From: Bryobacteraceae bacterium
Lineage (GTDB): Bacteria > Acidobacteriota > Terriglobia > Bryobacterales > Bryobacteraceae
DNA length: 39,602 bases
Direction of reading: 5' to 3'
NCBI GenBank assembly: GCA_019748195.1
Contig: JAIEPW010000118.1
Location: 1-39,602 of the forward strand
Part shown: positions 7,491-15,528 of the stretch, in pieces
Numbering within the stretch: position 1 is the stretch's first letter
How the letters are laid out: each line of letters starts with the position of its first letter
The notes under the pieces: model-generated
Database searches by the model: none
Told to the model about the DNA's origin: nothing
The model's input: the letters and a program-made list of their open reading frames with translations, nothing else
Translations under genes and position numbers: made by a program

Positions 7491-9950
7491 ATGACGACGC
7501 TGTGGAATGACGTGAACTATGCCATCCGGGTTTTGCGAAAAAGCCCGGGATACATCGCTGTCGCCGTGCTGACGCTGGGGCTGGGCGTGGGAGCCAACAC
7601 CGCGGTGTTTTCGATTATCAACACCCTGCTGTTCCGCCCGCCCGTGGCGGAAAGGCCACAGGAACTGGTTCAGCTCTACCAGACCAGCCAGAACAGCGAC
7701 ATCCGCATGCTCCAGGAGTACGAGCCCTGGAATTACGCCGACTACACCGACGTGCGCGATGAGAACCAGGTTTTCAGCGACGTCATGCTCTACAACGTTC
7801 ATGAATTCCGCCTGGGTGACGACGGGCCCGGCGAGCAGGTGATGTCCAACATGGTTACCGGCAATTACTTCCGGACCCTGGGCACGCGAGCGAAACTGGG
7901 CCGGTTGATCACGCCGGAGGACGACAAGCCGGGCGCTCCTCCGGTGGTGGTCATCAGCGAGCGTTTGTGGAAGCGTTTGGGCAGCGACCCCAAGCTGGTG
8001 GGCGGGACGCTGCGGCTGAACCGCAACAGCTATACGGTGATCGGCGTAACGCCGGAGGCGTTCCTGGGAACGATGATCGCGGTCGCGCCGGACATCTGGG
8101 TGCCCATCACGGTGTTGAGCGAAGTCACCAAGGCGCCGCAAATGCTCACCTCGCGGACCGGAAGGTCGCAATGGGTCATCGGGCGGCTGAAGCCGGGAAT
8201 CACACGGGAGCAGGCGCAGGCCAGCCTGCAGCCCGTGGCGGCGGCGTGGCACGCCAGGTTTCCGGACACCCACAAGGGACGGGGCATCAACGCCACCCCG
8301 GTCACGCTGCTGCCCGCGATGGTGCGGTCCAACGTGGCCGCGGTGTCGGTGGTGCTGCTGGCGCTGGTCAGCCTGGTGCTGCTGATCGCCTGCGTGAATC
8401 TGGCGAACCTGGCGCTGGCGCGGGCCGATTCGCGCCGCCGCGAGGTGAGTATCCGGCTCGCGCTGGGGGCCAGCCGGTGGCGCATCGCGCGGCAACTGCT
8501 GTCGGAGAGCCTGCTGGTTTCGGTTCTGGGCGGCATGGCGGGGCTGGCGCTGGCAGCGTGGGCCGCGGGCGCGCTGAATGGAACCATCCGGTTCCTTCCG
8601 GTGCCTGTCTACATTGACCTTGCCACCGACGGCAGGGTGGTGGCGTTCGCGCTGGGCATTTCACTCCTCGCATCCATTCTGTTCGGACTGTGGCCGGCGT
8701 GGAAGGCGACACGGCAGGACCTGGGACCCGCGCTGAAAGACGGATCGGCGGGCGCCGGCGCCACCCGGTCGCGCGTGCGAAAGGGCCTGGTGGTGGCGCA
8801 GGTCGCGGCGTCCATGGTGCTGCTGGTGACGGCCGGCCTGTGCCTGCGCAGCCTGGGCAACGCGGAGCAGATCGACATGGGGTTCGACCCCAACCCGAGC
8901 CTGACGGCGAGCATCGAGATCCCGGCGCGTACCTTCCCGCCCGAGGATACGGAAGCGTTCTACCGGCAGGCCATGGATCGCCTGGCGTCGCTGCCCGGCG
9001 TGGCCAAGGTCGGCTCCATCTCGCACCTTCCGTTGCGGATGGAAATCCGGACGACGCAGTTGCGGGTGGAAGGACAGCCTCCGGTGGAGGACGACCTGCT
9101 GCCTTCCTTTGATACCGCGTCCGCCGGACCCGGCTACTTCAGCGCGATGAACATCCCGGTTGTGCAGGGCCGCGAGTTCCAGATCACCGACGATGTGAAG
9201 TCGCCCCGGGTGGCGCTGGTGAACCAGGCCTTCGCACGCAAGTATTTCCCCAACGGCAGCGCCGTGGGCAAGCGCCTGCAAACGGAGATTCGCGGCAAAT
9301 GGGAATCGATCGAGATCGTGGGCGTGGCTCAGGACGGGAAATACCGCACGCTGGGTGAGGAGACTCGCCCGTTCTTCTGGGAAGCGGCGCTGCAGCACCC
9401 GGCGAATCTGGGCCGCACGACGCTGATCGTGCGCGCGCGGAACGGGCGTCCCGCGGACCTGGCGGCGGCGGCGCGGCGCGAGCTCACCGCCATCAACGCC
9501 GCTGTCCCGGTGAACCTCCGGACCTTGAACGAGGCGATGGAGCTCGCCCTGCTGCCTGCGCGGGCTCTGGCCGCGGTGTTGGGCCTGTTCGGCGTTCTGG
9601 GGCTGACGCTGGCCGCGGTGGGGATCTACGGAGTGGTGACCTACCTGGTGGGACGCCGTACGCGCGAGATCGGGCTGCGAATGGCCCTGGGGGCTCGCCC
9701 GGGGGACGTGCTGTCGATGGTGCTGCGCCAGGGCGCCGTGCTGGCGGTGACCGGCGCCGTGATCGGCATGGCGCTGGCGATCGGCGCCGCGCAGCTCATC
9801 GCGGAGATGCTATATGGGGTGAAACCGTGGGATCCGGTGACGCTGGGCGGCGTGGGCCTGCTGCTGGTGGGCGTCGCGCTGGCGGCGAACCTGGTCCCGG
9901 CCCGCCGTGCCATGCGCGTGGATCCGCTGGTGGCGCTGCGCGAGGAATAG
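7491..9950 (+). CDS. ADOP-family permease (acidobacterial duplicated orphan permease)
   Basis: The 819-residue protein has two FtsX/MacB halves. Residues 1-50 hold the typical opening (MTTLWNDVNYAIRVLRKSPG, then a helix with LGLGVGANTAVFSIINTLLF). A periplasmic MacB_PCD domain follows, then three helices around residues 285-400, a second helix and periplasmic domain (about 425-690), and three final helices with RRTREIGLRMALGARPGDV between the first two. Eight helices in all. The family is a known hallmark of Acidobacteriota and is usually found without an ATPase, as here. The start follows the DHS-like gene by 36 bases. Substrate and ATP source are unknown. Confidence 0.93.
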   Translation: MTTLWNDVNYAIRVLRKSPGYIAVAVLTLGLGVGANTAVFSIINTLLFRPPVAERPQELVQLYQTSQNSDIRMLQEYEPWNYADYTDVRDENQVFSDVMLYNVHEFRLGDDGPGEQVMSNMVTGNYFRTLGTRAKLGRLITPEDDKPGAPPVVVISERLWKRLGSDPKLVGGTLRLNRNSYTVIGVTPEAFLGTMIAVAPDIWVPITVLSEVTKAPQMLTSRTGRSQWVIGRLKPGITREQAQASLQPVAAAWHARFPDTHKGRGINATPVTLLPAMVRSNVAAVSVVLLALVSLVLLIACVNLANLALARADSRRREVSIRLALGASRWRIARQLLSESLLVSVLGGMAGLALAAWAAGALNGTIRFLPVPVYIDLATDGRVVAFALGISLLASILFGLWPAWKATRQDLGPALKDGSAGAGATRSRVRKGLVVAQVAASMVLLVTAGLCLRSLGNAEQIDMGFDPNPSLTASIEIPARTFPPEDTEAFYRQAMDRLASLPGVAKVGSISHLPLRMEIRTTQLRVEGQPPVEDDLLPSFDTASAGPGYFSAMNIPVVQGREFQITDDVKSPRVALVNQAFARKYFPNGSAVGKRLQTEIRGKWESIEIVGVAQDGKYRTLGEETRPFFWEAALQHPANLGRTTLIVRARNGRPADLAAAARRELTAINAAVPVNLRTLNEAMELALLPARALAAVLGLFGVLGLTLAAVGIYGVVTYLVGRRTREIGLRMALGARPGDVLSMVLRQGAVLAVTGAVIGMALAIGAAQLIAEMLYGVKPWDPVTLGGVGLLLVGVALAANLVPARRAMRVDPLVALREE

Positions 9951-9951
9951 G

Positions 9952-10494
9952 TCAGGGCCAGGACTTCCACGCGAGAAAGGCGTACCCGGCCGCAAATCCG
10001 AGCAGCGCGTTGTATTCCTCGTTGCGCCACCAGGTGCGCCAGGAGAACTCGGAAGCGCCGCGAACGCGGGGCCGGCGCGGGATCAGCGCCGGCACCCGAT
10101 CGCAGTAGTCGCGATAGGCGGGAAACAAGTTGCGCAGGTGGCCTTCCTCGTTGGCGATCACCGGAAGGTAGATCAAAGCGAAGACGGCGGCGAACAGCAC
10201 GCCCAACTCCCAGCGGCGCGTGGCGATCACCAGCCCGGCCGCCACCGCCAGCGTTCCCAGGTAGAGCGGGTTGCGGACCCAGGCGTAAGGTCCGCCGTCG
10301 GTCAGTTGCTGATTCTTTCGCAGGTGTCCGGCGGCCCAGGCTCGCAGCGCGAGCCCGGCCGCGCCGAGCGGAAGTCCGGCCCACAGGGAATCTCGCGTCG
10401 GCGCGGCGAACCAGAGAAACGCGGCCACCAGCACGAAGCCGGACGGCACGCGCAAACGCGCCACGAAGTCCGCGTAGGGCTTGGAAAAGATCAC
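9952..10494 (-). CDS. isoprenylcysteine carboxyl methyltransferase-like membrane protein
   Basis: The 180-residue membrane protein has about four or five helices. The conserved core LRKNQQLTDGGPYAWVRNPLYLGTL (about residues 57-81 of the protein) and YRDYCDRVPALIPR are typical of the ICMT/PEMT-like methyltransferase family. The GTG start at 10494 overlaps the stop of the heptosyltransferase gene (GTGA at 10491-10494). A longer reading frame extends upstream but lies over that gene and is not needed. It is the last gene of the operon. Bacteria lack prenylated CaaX proteins; relatives methylate lipids or small molecules, so the substrate is open, and a link to lipopolysaccharide is only suggested by position. 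Confidence 0.8.
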   Translation of the reverse strand: MIFSKPYADFVARLRVPSGFVLVAAFLWFAAPTRDSLWAGLPLGAAGLALRAWAAGHLRKNQQLTDGGPYAWVRNPLYLGTLAVAAGLVIATRRWELGVLFAAVFALIYLPVIANEEGHLRNLFPAYRDYCDRVPALIPRRPRVRGASEFSWRTWWRNEEYNALLGFAAGYAFLAWKSWP

Positions 10495-11459
10495 GCCGGG
10501 CTGCCCGCCCTCAAGGAACTCAACTGCCGCTCCAGCTCGCGGAACACGTCCGCGGACAGGATCGCGCGCATGCTCGGCTCTTCCTGCCCTCCACGCTGGT
10601 AGGAAGTGCGGGCCGCCGGATCGCGCAGCACGCGGATGGTGCCGCCGTAAGGACCGTTGCGGGCGGGATCGGTGGGCCCGAAGATCGCGACACCGGGTTT
10701 GGAGAGCGCCGCGGCGATGTGCAGGGGACCGCTGTCCACGCCCACTACCGCGCAGGCCTGGCGCGAGGCATGCAGCAAACCGGCAAGTCCGGACAAATGA
10801 ACCACCGCGCCGTCGACCGGTCGCAGTCTGGATTCCGCCTCCGGCGGGCCGTTGACCACCAGCGGAATGCCGAGCGAATCCCGGAGCGTTCGCGCCAGCT
10901 CCGACCAGCGATCGAGAGGCCACTGCTTGGAGGTCCAACCGGCCAGGGGACAGCCCAGCACGAAGCGTCCGGACGGCAGATCGCCCTCGGGATGCCCGGG
11001 CGGCAGGGGAAACGCCCGCACAACGTTGGAAGCGCCGCCCGCCTGGGCGACCTCCAGGTTCTGATCCACCACGTGGGCCGACTTCACGCTGACCGCCGTC
11101 GAATAGAACAGGCGGGCCGGAAGCTCGCGCGGGCGATCCGGACCATAGATGCGCTCCGGCCGCGCCATGGAAGCGATGATCGCCGACTGCAACAGGCCCT
11201 GGAAGTCGAATGCGAGATCGAAGCGGCGGGACCGCAGCCGGCGGCGAAGGTCGCGCCAGCCGGCGAGTCCGGTGCGCTCGAAAGGCAGGATCTCATCGAC
11301 AAACGGATTCGCCTCCAGCAGCGGCGCCCACTTCGTCTTCACCACCCAGGTGAGACGGCTGTCAGGGAAACTGTGGCGGAGCGTGGCCGCGGCGGGCATC
11401 GCGTGCACGATGTCTCCCATCGCGCTCAAGCGGACCATCAGGATGTTGCGTGCTCCCAT
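10491..11459 (-). CDS. waaC: heptosyltransferase I-like glycosyltransferase (family 9)
   Basis: The 322-residue protein belongs to glycosyltransferase family 9. The N-terminus ILMVRLSAMGDIVHAMPAA holds the conserved Gly-Asp (Asp16) near the acceptor site. The C-terminal half has VVGVDSGPLHIAAAL (238-252), the ADP-heptose-binding signature, and FGPTDPARNGPYG. It would add the first heptose to Kdo in the lipopolysaccharide inner core, at the inner face of the inner membrane. A heptosyltransferase II gene lies two genes upstream in the same operon, which supports the role. The gene name is by family similarity; other family 9 enzymes cannot be ruled out. Confidence 0.85.
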   Translation of the reverse strand: MGARNILMVRLSAMGDIVHAMPAAATLRHSFPDSRLTWVVKTKWAPLLEANPFVDEILPFERTGLAGWRDLRRRLRSRRFDLAFDFQGLLQSAIIASMARPERIYGPDRPRELPARLFYSTAVSVKSAHVVDQNLEVAQAGGASNVVRAFPLPPGHPEGDLPSGRFVLGCPLAGWTSKQWPLDRWSELARTLRDSLGIPLVVNGPPEAESRLRPVDGAVVHLSGLAGLLHASRQACAVVGVDSGPLHIAAALSKPGVAIFGPTDPARNGPYGGTIRVLRDPAARTSYQRGGQEEPSMRAILSADVFRELERQLSSLRAGSPA

Positions 11460-11473
11460 CCTCAGCGGTGATT

Positions 11474-11821
11474 CTACGCCCGATTCCGTTCCTGGACAAA
11501 TGCCACCAGCTCGCGGAAGCGGACGGTGTGTTCGGCTTCCAGGCGCACGACGGAACCGCGAAAATCATCGGGCGCGCCTTCCATCACCAGGTCCACCCAT
11601 GCCAGCCCGGCCACCAGCTCGGCGCGCGCCCGCGCCGGCAGGATGGGCTCCTCGGGATCGAGAACGGCCACCGCGAGTTTGCCGCGGCCGTGGCGAAGCC
11701 CGGCCAGTTGCTCGGCGTCGCGGGCCAGGAGCGGATCGAAGTAGCCGGTCACCAGAAGCGTGTCCGGACCGGCCTGGCACGCGAACTCGTGCCGGGGAAT
11801 GATCTTTGTGCGGGTGTCCAA
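11474..11821 (-). CDS. degenerate HldE/RfaE-type nucleotidyltransferase-like protein
   Basis: The 115-residue protein has a TTG start with an AGAAGG ribosome site just upstream. The layout matches the cytidylyltransferase fold of the HldE C-terminal domain: LLVTGYFDPL (22-31), a hydrophobic strand KLAVAVLDPEEP (48-59), then RAELVAGLAWVDLVMEGAPD (66-85), which aligns with the domain's 'R..vLaal..VD.Vv.f.ed' segment. The catalytic HxGH that should follow FD is replaced by LLARDAEQL, and no ISSTxI motif follows. It is therefore probably not an active nucleotidyltransferase. It sits between two heptosyltransferase genes, where a heptose-handling or regulatory role is a fair guess. Confidence 0.6.
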   Translation of the reverse strand: MDTRTKIIPRHEFACQAGPDTLLVTGYFDPLLARDAEQLAGLRHGRGKLAVAVLDPEEPILPARARAELVAGLAWVDLVMEGAPDDFRGSVVRLEAEHTVRFRELVAFVQERNRA

Positions 11822-11825
11822 CCTT

Positions 11826-11865
11826 CTATTTGAGCAATTCGGGAGCTATTTCAGCAATTCGAGCG
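11826..11865 (-). repeat. 20-base tandem duplication at the 3' end of the heptosyltransferase II gene
   Basis: Two adjacent 20-base units (11826-11845 and 11846-11865) share about 17 of 20 bases. Each carries a copy of the codons for Glu-Leu-Leu-Lys and a TAG. The first TAG, met at 11848-11846 on the minus strand, ends the gene; the second copy is out of frame and fills most of the 24-base gap before the next gene. Confidence 0.7.
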
Positions 11866-12877
11866 CGGTGCGGGCCACGCGCGCGGCATCGACGCGGGTC
11901 ATGCAGCGGTGGTCGATCGGACACTCGCGCAGCAGGCAGGGGCTGCAATCGACGGGCTCGCGCACCACGCGGGCCAGCGGACCCGTGGGTCCGGTGGCGG
12001 CGTCGTCCGTGGCGCCGAAGACCGTCACGGTGGGAGTTCCCAGCGCGCTGGCGATGTGCATCGCGCCGGAATCGTTGGTGAGAAGAACACGGCACGCCGC
12101 GGCCATCGCGATGAACTGCGCCAGCGTCGTCTCGCCGGCGAAGTTGCCGACCTTTACGCCGGAGTTCCGCAGCGCCACCGCCACCTGCTCGCACAGCGGC
12201 CGCTCCGCCGCGGATCCGAACACGGCGGCGGACGCGCCCGTGCGGCTGGAAATCCCGGCGGCGGCGGCGGCGAAGCGATCGGGAAGCCAGCGCTTGGCGG
12301 CGCCGTACGCCGCGCCGGGGCTGACGCCGATGACGAAGTCGCCGAGGCCGGCCTTCCGCAGCAGTTCAATGCCGCCGTGCCGGGCATCGCGCGCCCCCTC
12401 CAGGCGAATGGCGTCCACTTGCGGCAGCTTCGGGATCAGCCCCGCCCTGCGCAGCAACTCCAGGTAGTAGTAGCGTTCATGGCGCGGGATTTCGCCGGGC
12501 TTGGGGACCGGGACTGGGTGCGTCAGCAGCAGTCCGCGTCCGTCGCGATTGTAGCCGATGCGGCGCGGGATGCGCGCCATCCAAACCACCAGCGCGGCCT
12601 CGAACGCATTCTGCAGCAGGATGGCGGTGTCGAATTCCAGGCCGCGAAGGCCGCGCGCGGCCCGCAGTTTCGAACCCAGGTCGCGGGCGCCGGAAGCCGC
12701 TTCGTAAGGAATCAACTCGTCGCAGAACGGCTCCCGTCCATAGAGATCGCCCACCCAGGGCTTGGCCAGGATCGCGATATGGGCGCCGGGGTTGGCCTCG
12801 CGCAGCGCGCGCAACGCGGGAAGCGACATCACGGCGTCGCCGATCCAGTTGGTCGCGCGCACCAGAACGCGCTTCAT
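11846..12877 (-). CDS. waaF: lipopolysaccharide heptosyltransferase II
   Basis: The 343-residue protein is a family 9 glycosyltransferase with the RfaF/WaaF opening KRVLVRATNWIGDAVMSLPA (Asp14) and the donor-site motif LLTNDSGAMHIASALG (265-280). The C-terminal CSPCLLRECPIDHRCM (311-326), with its cysteines, is characteristic of heptosyltransferase II. It would add the second heptose of the lipopolysaccharide core. The ATG at 12877 overlaps the stop of the HyuB-like gene (ATGA at 12874-12877). The open frame extends upstream to 13009, but that part lies over the HyuB gene. Confidence 0.9.
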   Translation of the reverse strand: MKRVLVRATNWIGDAVMSLPALRALREANPGAHIAILAKPWVGDLYGREPFCDELIPYEAASGARDLGSKLRAARGLRGLEFDTAILLQNAFEAALVVWMARIPRRIGYNRDGRGLLLTHPVPVPKPGEIPRHERYYYLELLRRAGLIPKLPQVDAIRLEGARDARHGGIELLRKAGLGDFVIGVSPGAAYGAAKRWLPDRFAAAAAGISSRTGASAAVFGSAAERPLCEQVAVALRNSGVKVGNFAGETTLAQFIAMAAACRVLLTNDSGAMHIASALGTPTVTVFGATDDAATGPTGPLARVVREPVDCSPCLLRECPIDHRCMTRVDAARVARTALELLK

Positions 12878-14442
12878 TCCGGCGCGCCCCAGCCTCCGCC
12901 GCCGGGTGTCTCGATGCGCAGGACATCGCCGGGGAGCACCTCGAAACGATGCTTGGCGGGAAGCACCCGTTGCTTGCCCGCGCGCACCAGCACCGCGCGT
13001 CCCAGCCATCCGGGCGAGCCGTGATTCAAGCCGTAGGGCGGAAACCGGCGCCGGTCGGAAAGCAGCGTCACCTCGGCGGCGGCGAGGAACTCGAAGGCGC
13101 GGATCAGGCCGCTTCCGCCGCGGTGCATCCCGCGGCCCCCGGAACCGCGGCGCACCCGATACTCGCGGATGCGGACTGGATACTGCTGCTCGAAAGCTTC
13201 GATCGGAGTGTTCCAGGAGTTGGTCATGTGCGTGTGCACGGCATTCCAGCCGTCACCCGCCGCGGACGCGCCCATGCCTCCGGCCAGCGTTTCGTAGTAG
13301 GCGAAGGACTTCCCGCGGATCGGGTCCCGGCCGCCGAAGCTCAGGTTATTCATCGTTCCCGAACTTGCCGCGGGAATGCGATCCGGCGCGGCCTGCGCCA
13401 GCGCGCCCAGAACCGTATCGGTGATGCGCTGCGAGGTTTCCACGTTGCCCGCCGCCATCGCCGCGGGCGGCAGCGCGTTTACTACCGTGCCCCGCGGCGC
13501 CAGGATGCGGATGGCGCGCAGCATCCCGCTGGTGAACGGGACCGTCTCCCGAACCAGACAGCGGAAGCAATACAGCACGGCGGCGGTGGTGACGGCCAGG
13601 TTCGCGTTCACCGGACCCTCCGCCTGCGGGCTGGACCCCCGGAAGTCGACGGTGGCCTCGCCTCCGCGAATCGTGACCGCGGCTTTCACCGTCAGGGGCG
13701 TGTCCGTCAGGCCGTCGCTGTCCAGGACATCGGAGAACGTGTACACGCCGGCCCCCAGGTCGGCGATCGCCGCGCGCATCATGCGATCGCTGTAATCCCG
13801 CAGGTCGCGCATCGCCGCCTGCAATGGCTTCAGGCCGCGGCGCCGCACCAGCTCGCGGAGCCGGACCTCGCCCCGATGCAGGGAAGCCAACTGCGCCATC
13901 AGGTCGCCGCGCCGCTCCACGGGGGTTCGGACATTGGCCAGAATCAGATCCATCAGGTATTCATCCAGCCTGCCGCCGCGGACCAAAAGGATCGGCGGCA
14001 GCCGGAGCCCCTCCTGGTAGATCTCGCGGGCAAGCGGCATCGAACCGGGGCTCATGCCCCCGACATCGGCATGGTGGGCGCGGTTGGCCAGGTAGAACGC
14101 CGGCTTGCCGCTGTCCTTCAGAAACACCGCCGATACGGCGGTAATGTCGGGCAGGTGTGTTCCGCCCTGAAACGGATCGTTCACCAGGGCGGCATCGCCG
14201 GGACCCAGCGCCAGGCGCTCGCGGACCGCGCGCACGGCCATCGGCATCGCCCCGAGATGCACCGGCATGTGATCGCCCATCGCCACCGCTTCCCCCGCGC
14301 CGTCATAAACGGCGCACGAGTAGTCGCGGCGCTCCTTGATATTGGCGGAATAGGAGGTGCGGCGGAGCACCACCCCCATCTCCTCGGCGATGGATACCAG
14401 CAGTTGCCGGAACAGCTCCAGTTCGACGGGCCCGGTCTTCAC
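12874..14442 (-). CDS. hydantoinase B/oxoprolinase family protein (HyuB-like)
   Basis: The 522-residue protein covers the hydantoinase B domain fully: the start VKTGPVELELFRQLL, RRTSYSANIKERRDYSCAVYD (about 27-47), NDPFQGGTHLPDI (about 88-100), NRAHHADVGGMSPGSMP (about 120-136) and a Gly-rich C-terminal region SGGRGMHRGGSG. The GTG at 14442 overlaps the upstream stop (GTGA at 14439-14442) and gives the usual family N-terminus; an ATG at 14463 would add seven residues. HyuB subunits work with HyuA in ATP-dependent opening of 5-oxoproline, hydantoin or acetophenone-type substrates. No hyuA lies nearby, so the substrate is unknown and the gene is an orphan subunit. Confidence 0.88.
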   Translation of the reverse strand: MKTGPVELELFRQLLVSIAEEMGVVLRRTSYSANIKERRDYSCAVYDGAGEAVAMGDHMPVHLGAMPMAVRAVRERLALGPGDAALVNDPFQGGTHLPDITAVSAVFLKDSGKPAFYLANRAHHADVGGMSPGSMPLAREIYQEGLRLPPILLVRGGRLDEYLMDLILANVRTPVERRGDLMAQLASLHRGEVRLRELVRRRGLKPLQAAMRDLRDYSDRMMRAAIADLGAGVYTFSDVLDSDGLTDTPLTVKAAVTIRGGEATVDFRGSSPQAEGPVNANLAVTTAAVLYCFRCLVRETVPFTSGMLRAIRILAPRGTVVNALPPAAMAAGNVETSQRITDTVLGALAQAAPDRIPAASSGTMNNLSFGGRDPIRGKSFAYYETLAGGMGASAAGDGWNAVHTHMTNSWNTPIEAFEQQYPVRIREYRVRRGSGGRGMHRGGSGLIRAFEFLAAAEVTLLSDRRRFPPYGLNHGSPGWLGRAVLVRAGKQRVLPAKHRFEVLPGDVLRIETPGGGGWGAPE

Positions 14443-15170
14443 GGCGTCTCCGCGGGGCGGCACACGCCCACCTGAATCGGAAAGCTGGCGATGACCTGCC
14501 AGCGATCCCCGGTCTTTCGTTCCAGCCGGTGCAGACGGGCGGCCGCGTCGGCTCGCACACGAATCAGCAGGTCGCGTCTTTCCTGCTTCAGGCGGATCGC
14601 CGTGGACTTGATTTCCTTGGGCGACCAGGAGTCGCCTCCCGTCTGCGTCTCATAAAGCTCCCACCGCCCCCCGCCGCGGATCACCAGGCTGCCGTTATTC
14701 TTGTTTTCGAAGACGAACTGCTCCACGGAGCCGGGGCGCCCGTCCTCCACCACGGCGCGCTGCTTCCAGGTGTTGCCGCCGTCGCCGGTGATCAGGAAAA
14801 AGGGATCGCGCGGCAGGGGATGAATGAGCTGACCGGCAATCCAGCCCGCGTCAAATCCAAGCAGTTGAATCTGCTCCAGAGTGGCGTGAGGAATACGCGC
14901 GACGGGCTCCGTCCAGGTCGCGCCGGCGTCGGAGCTCGCCAGCAGGATCGAGTACAGCGTCGCGGACGCCGTATGCAGGTTGCCCGCCAGAAAGATCTTG
15001 TCCCCCGCGGTGTCGAACGCGGCGATCTCGAGAAATACCTGGCAGGGCTCCTCCGCCGTGCAGGATAAACCGAAGGTGTGGACATCCTCGGGCGTGCACT
15101 TGTATTCGATCGGGACCGGGGTCTGCGCCCACAACGGCAAGGCCAACAGGATCGCGCGGGCGGTTTTCAC
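14439..15170 (-). CDS. exported Asp-box (BNR/Ycf48-like) protein
   Basis: The protein is 243 residues from the GTG at 15170, which overlaps the previous stop (GTGA at 15167-15170). This start leaves a clean signal peptide, MKTARAILLALPLWAQ, whereas the ATG at 15197 adds a nine-residue leader. Asp-box motifs SSDAGATW (79-86) and TGDGGNTW (128-135), plus a weaker QTGGDSW, point to a beta-propeller of the BNR/Ycf48 type. Cysteines near residues 25, 37 and 43 may pair. Such proteins bind ligands or help assembly in the periplasm. The actual role is unknown. Confidence 0.7.
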   Translation of the reverse strand: MKTARAILLALPLWAQTPVPIEYKCTPEDVHTFGLSCTAEEPCQVFLEIAAFDTAGDKIFLAGNLHTASATLYSILLASSDAGATWTEPVARIPHATLEQIQLLGFDAGWIAGQLIHPLPRDPFFLITGDGGNTWKQRAVVEDGRPGSVEQFVFENKNNGSLVIRGGGRWELYETQTGGDSWSPKEIKSTAIRLKQERRDLLIRVRADAAARLHRLERKTGDRWQVIASFPIQVGVCRPAETP

Positions 15171-15511
15171 GATGGCGTTAGAACTCTTATTGTACATGGC
15201 GGCAGCGGCCTTTCCCGCGCGATCGCGTCCAGCGCCTCGCGCTGCCAGGCCAGCAGCGCTCCCGCGTCGATCTGCTCCCACCCCGCGGGAAAGGGCTCCA
15301 GCTTGGCAACGGCCTTGCGAAGTTGTCGCCGCGCGCCCAGCGCGTTGCCCCGCCCGTGGTGATGCAGGGCCACCGCGCAGTGGATCAGCGCCTGCAGGAA
15401 CACGCGCCGCCGGCCGCGTTCCGCGGTCCAGATCCGCTCCCAGGCCTCATGGGCCTCGAAGTACTCGCCCGCGTTGAACAGCTCGACGCCGCGGAGCAAC
15501 TCGCTTTGCAT
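15167..15511 (-). CDS. DUF309 family protein
   Basis: The 114-residue protein starts at ATG 15511; an in-frame start at 15538 would run over the divergent gene. The DUF309 signature is clear: LFNAGEYFEAHEAWERIW (about residues 10-27), then FLQALIHCAVALHHHGRGN (about 38-56) and a helix with GARRQLRKAVAKLE. The conserved His and Glu residues suggest a helical metal or ligand site, but the family's function is unknown. It is the first gene of the minus-strand operon and faces a divergent gene only 17 bases away. Confidence 0.8.
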   Translation of the reverse strand: MQSELLRGVELFNAGEYFEAHEAWERIWTAERGRRRVFLQALIHCAVALHHHGRGNALGARRQLRKAVAKLEPFPAGWEQIDAGALLAWQREALDAIARERPLPPCTIRVLTPS

Positions 15512-15528
15512 GCTAGATTCAGGGTAGC

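Noticed and set aside
12949-14475. 508-residue open frame on the plus strand
   Set aside because: It lies opposite the HyuB-like gene, which is clearly real; the frame has no recognisable motifs.
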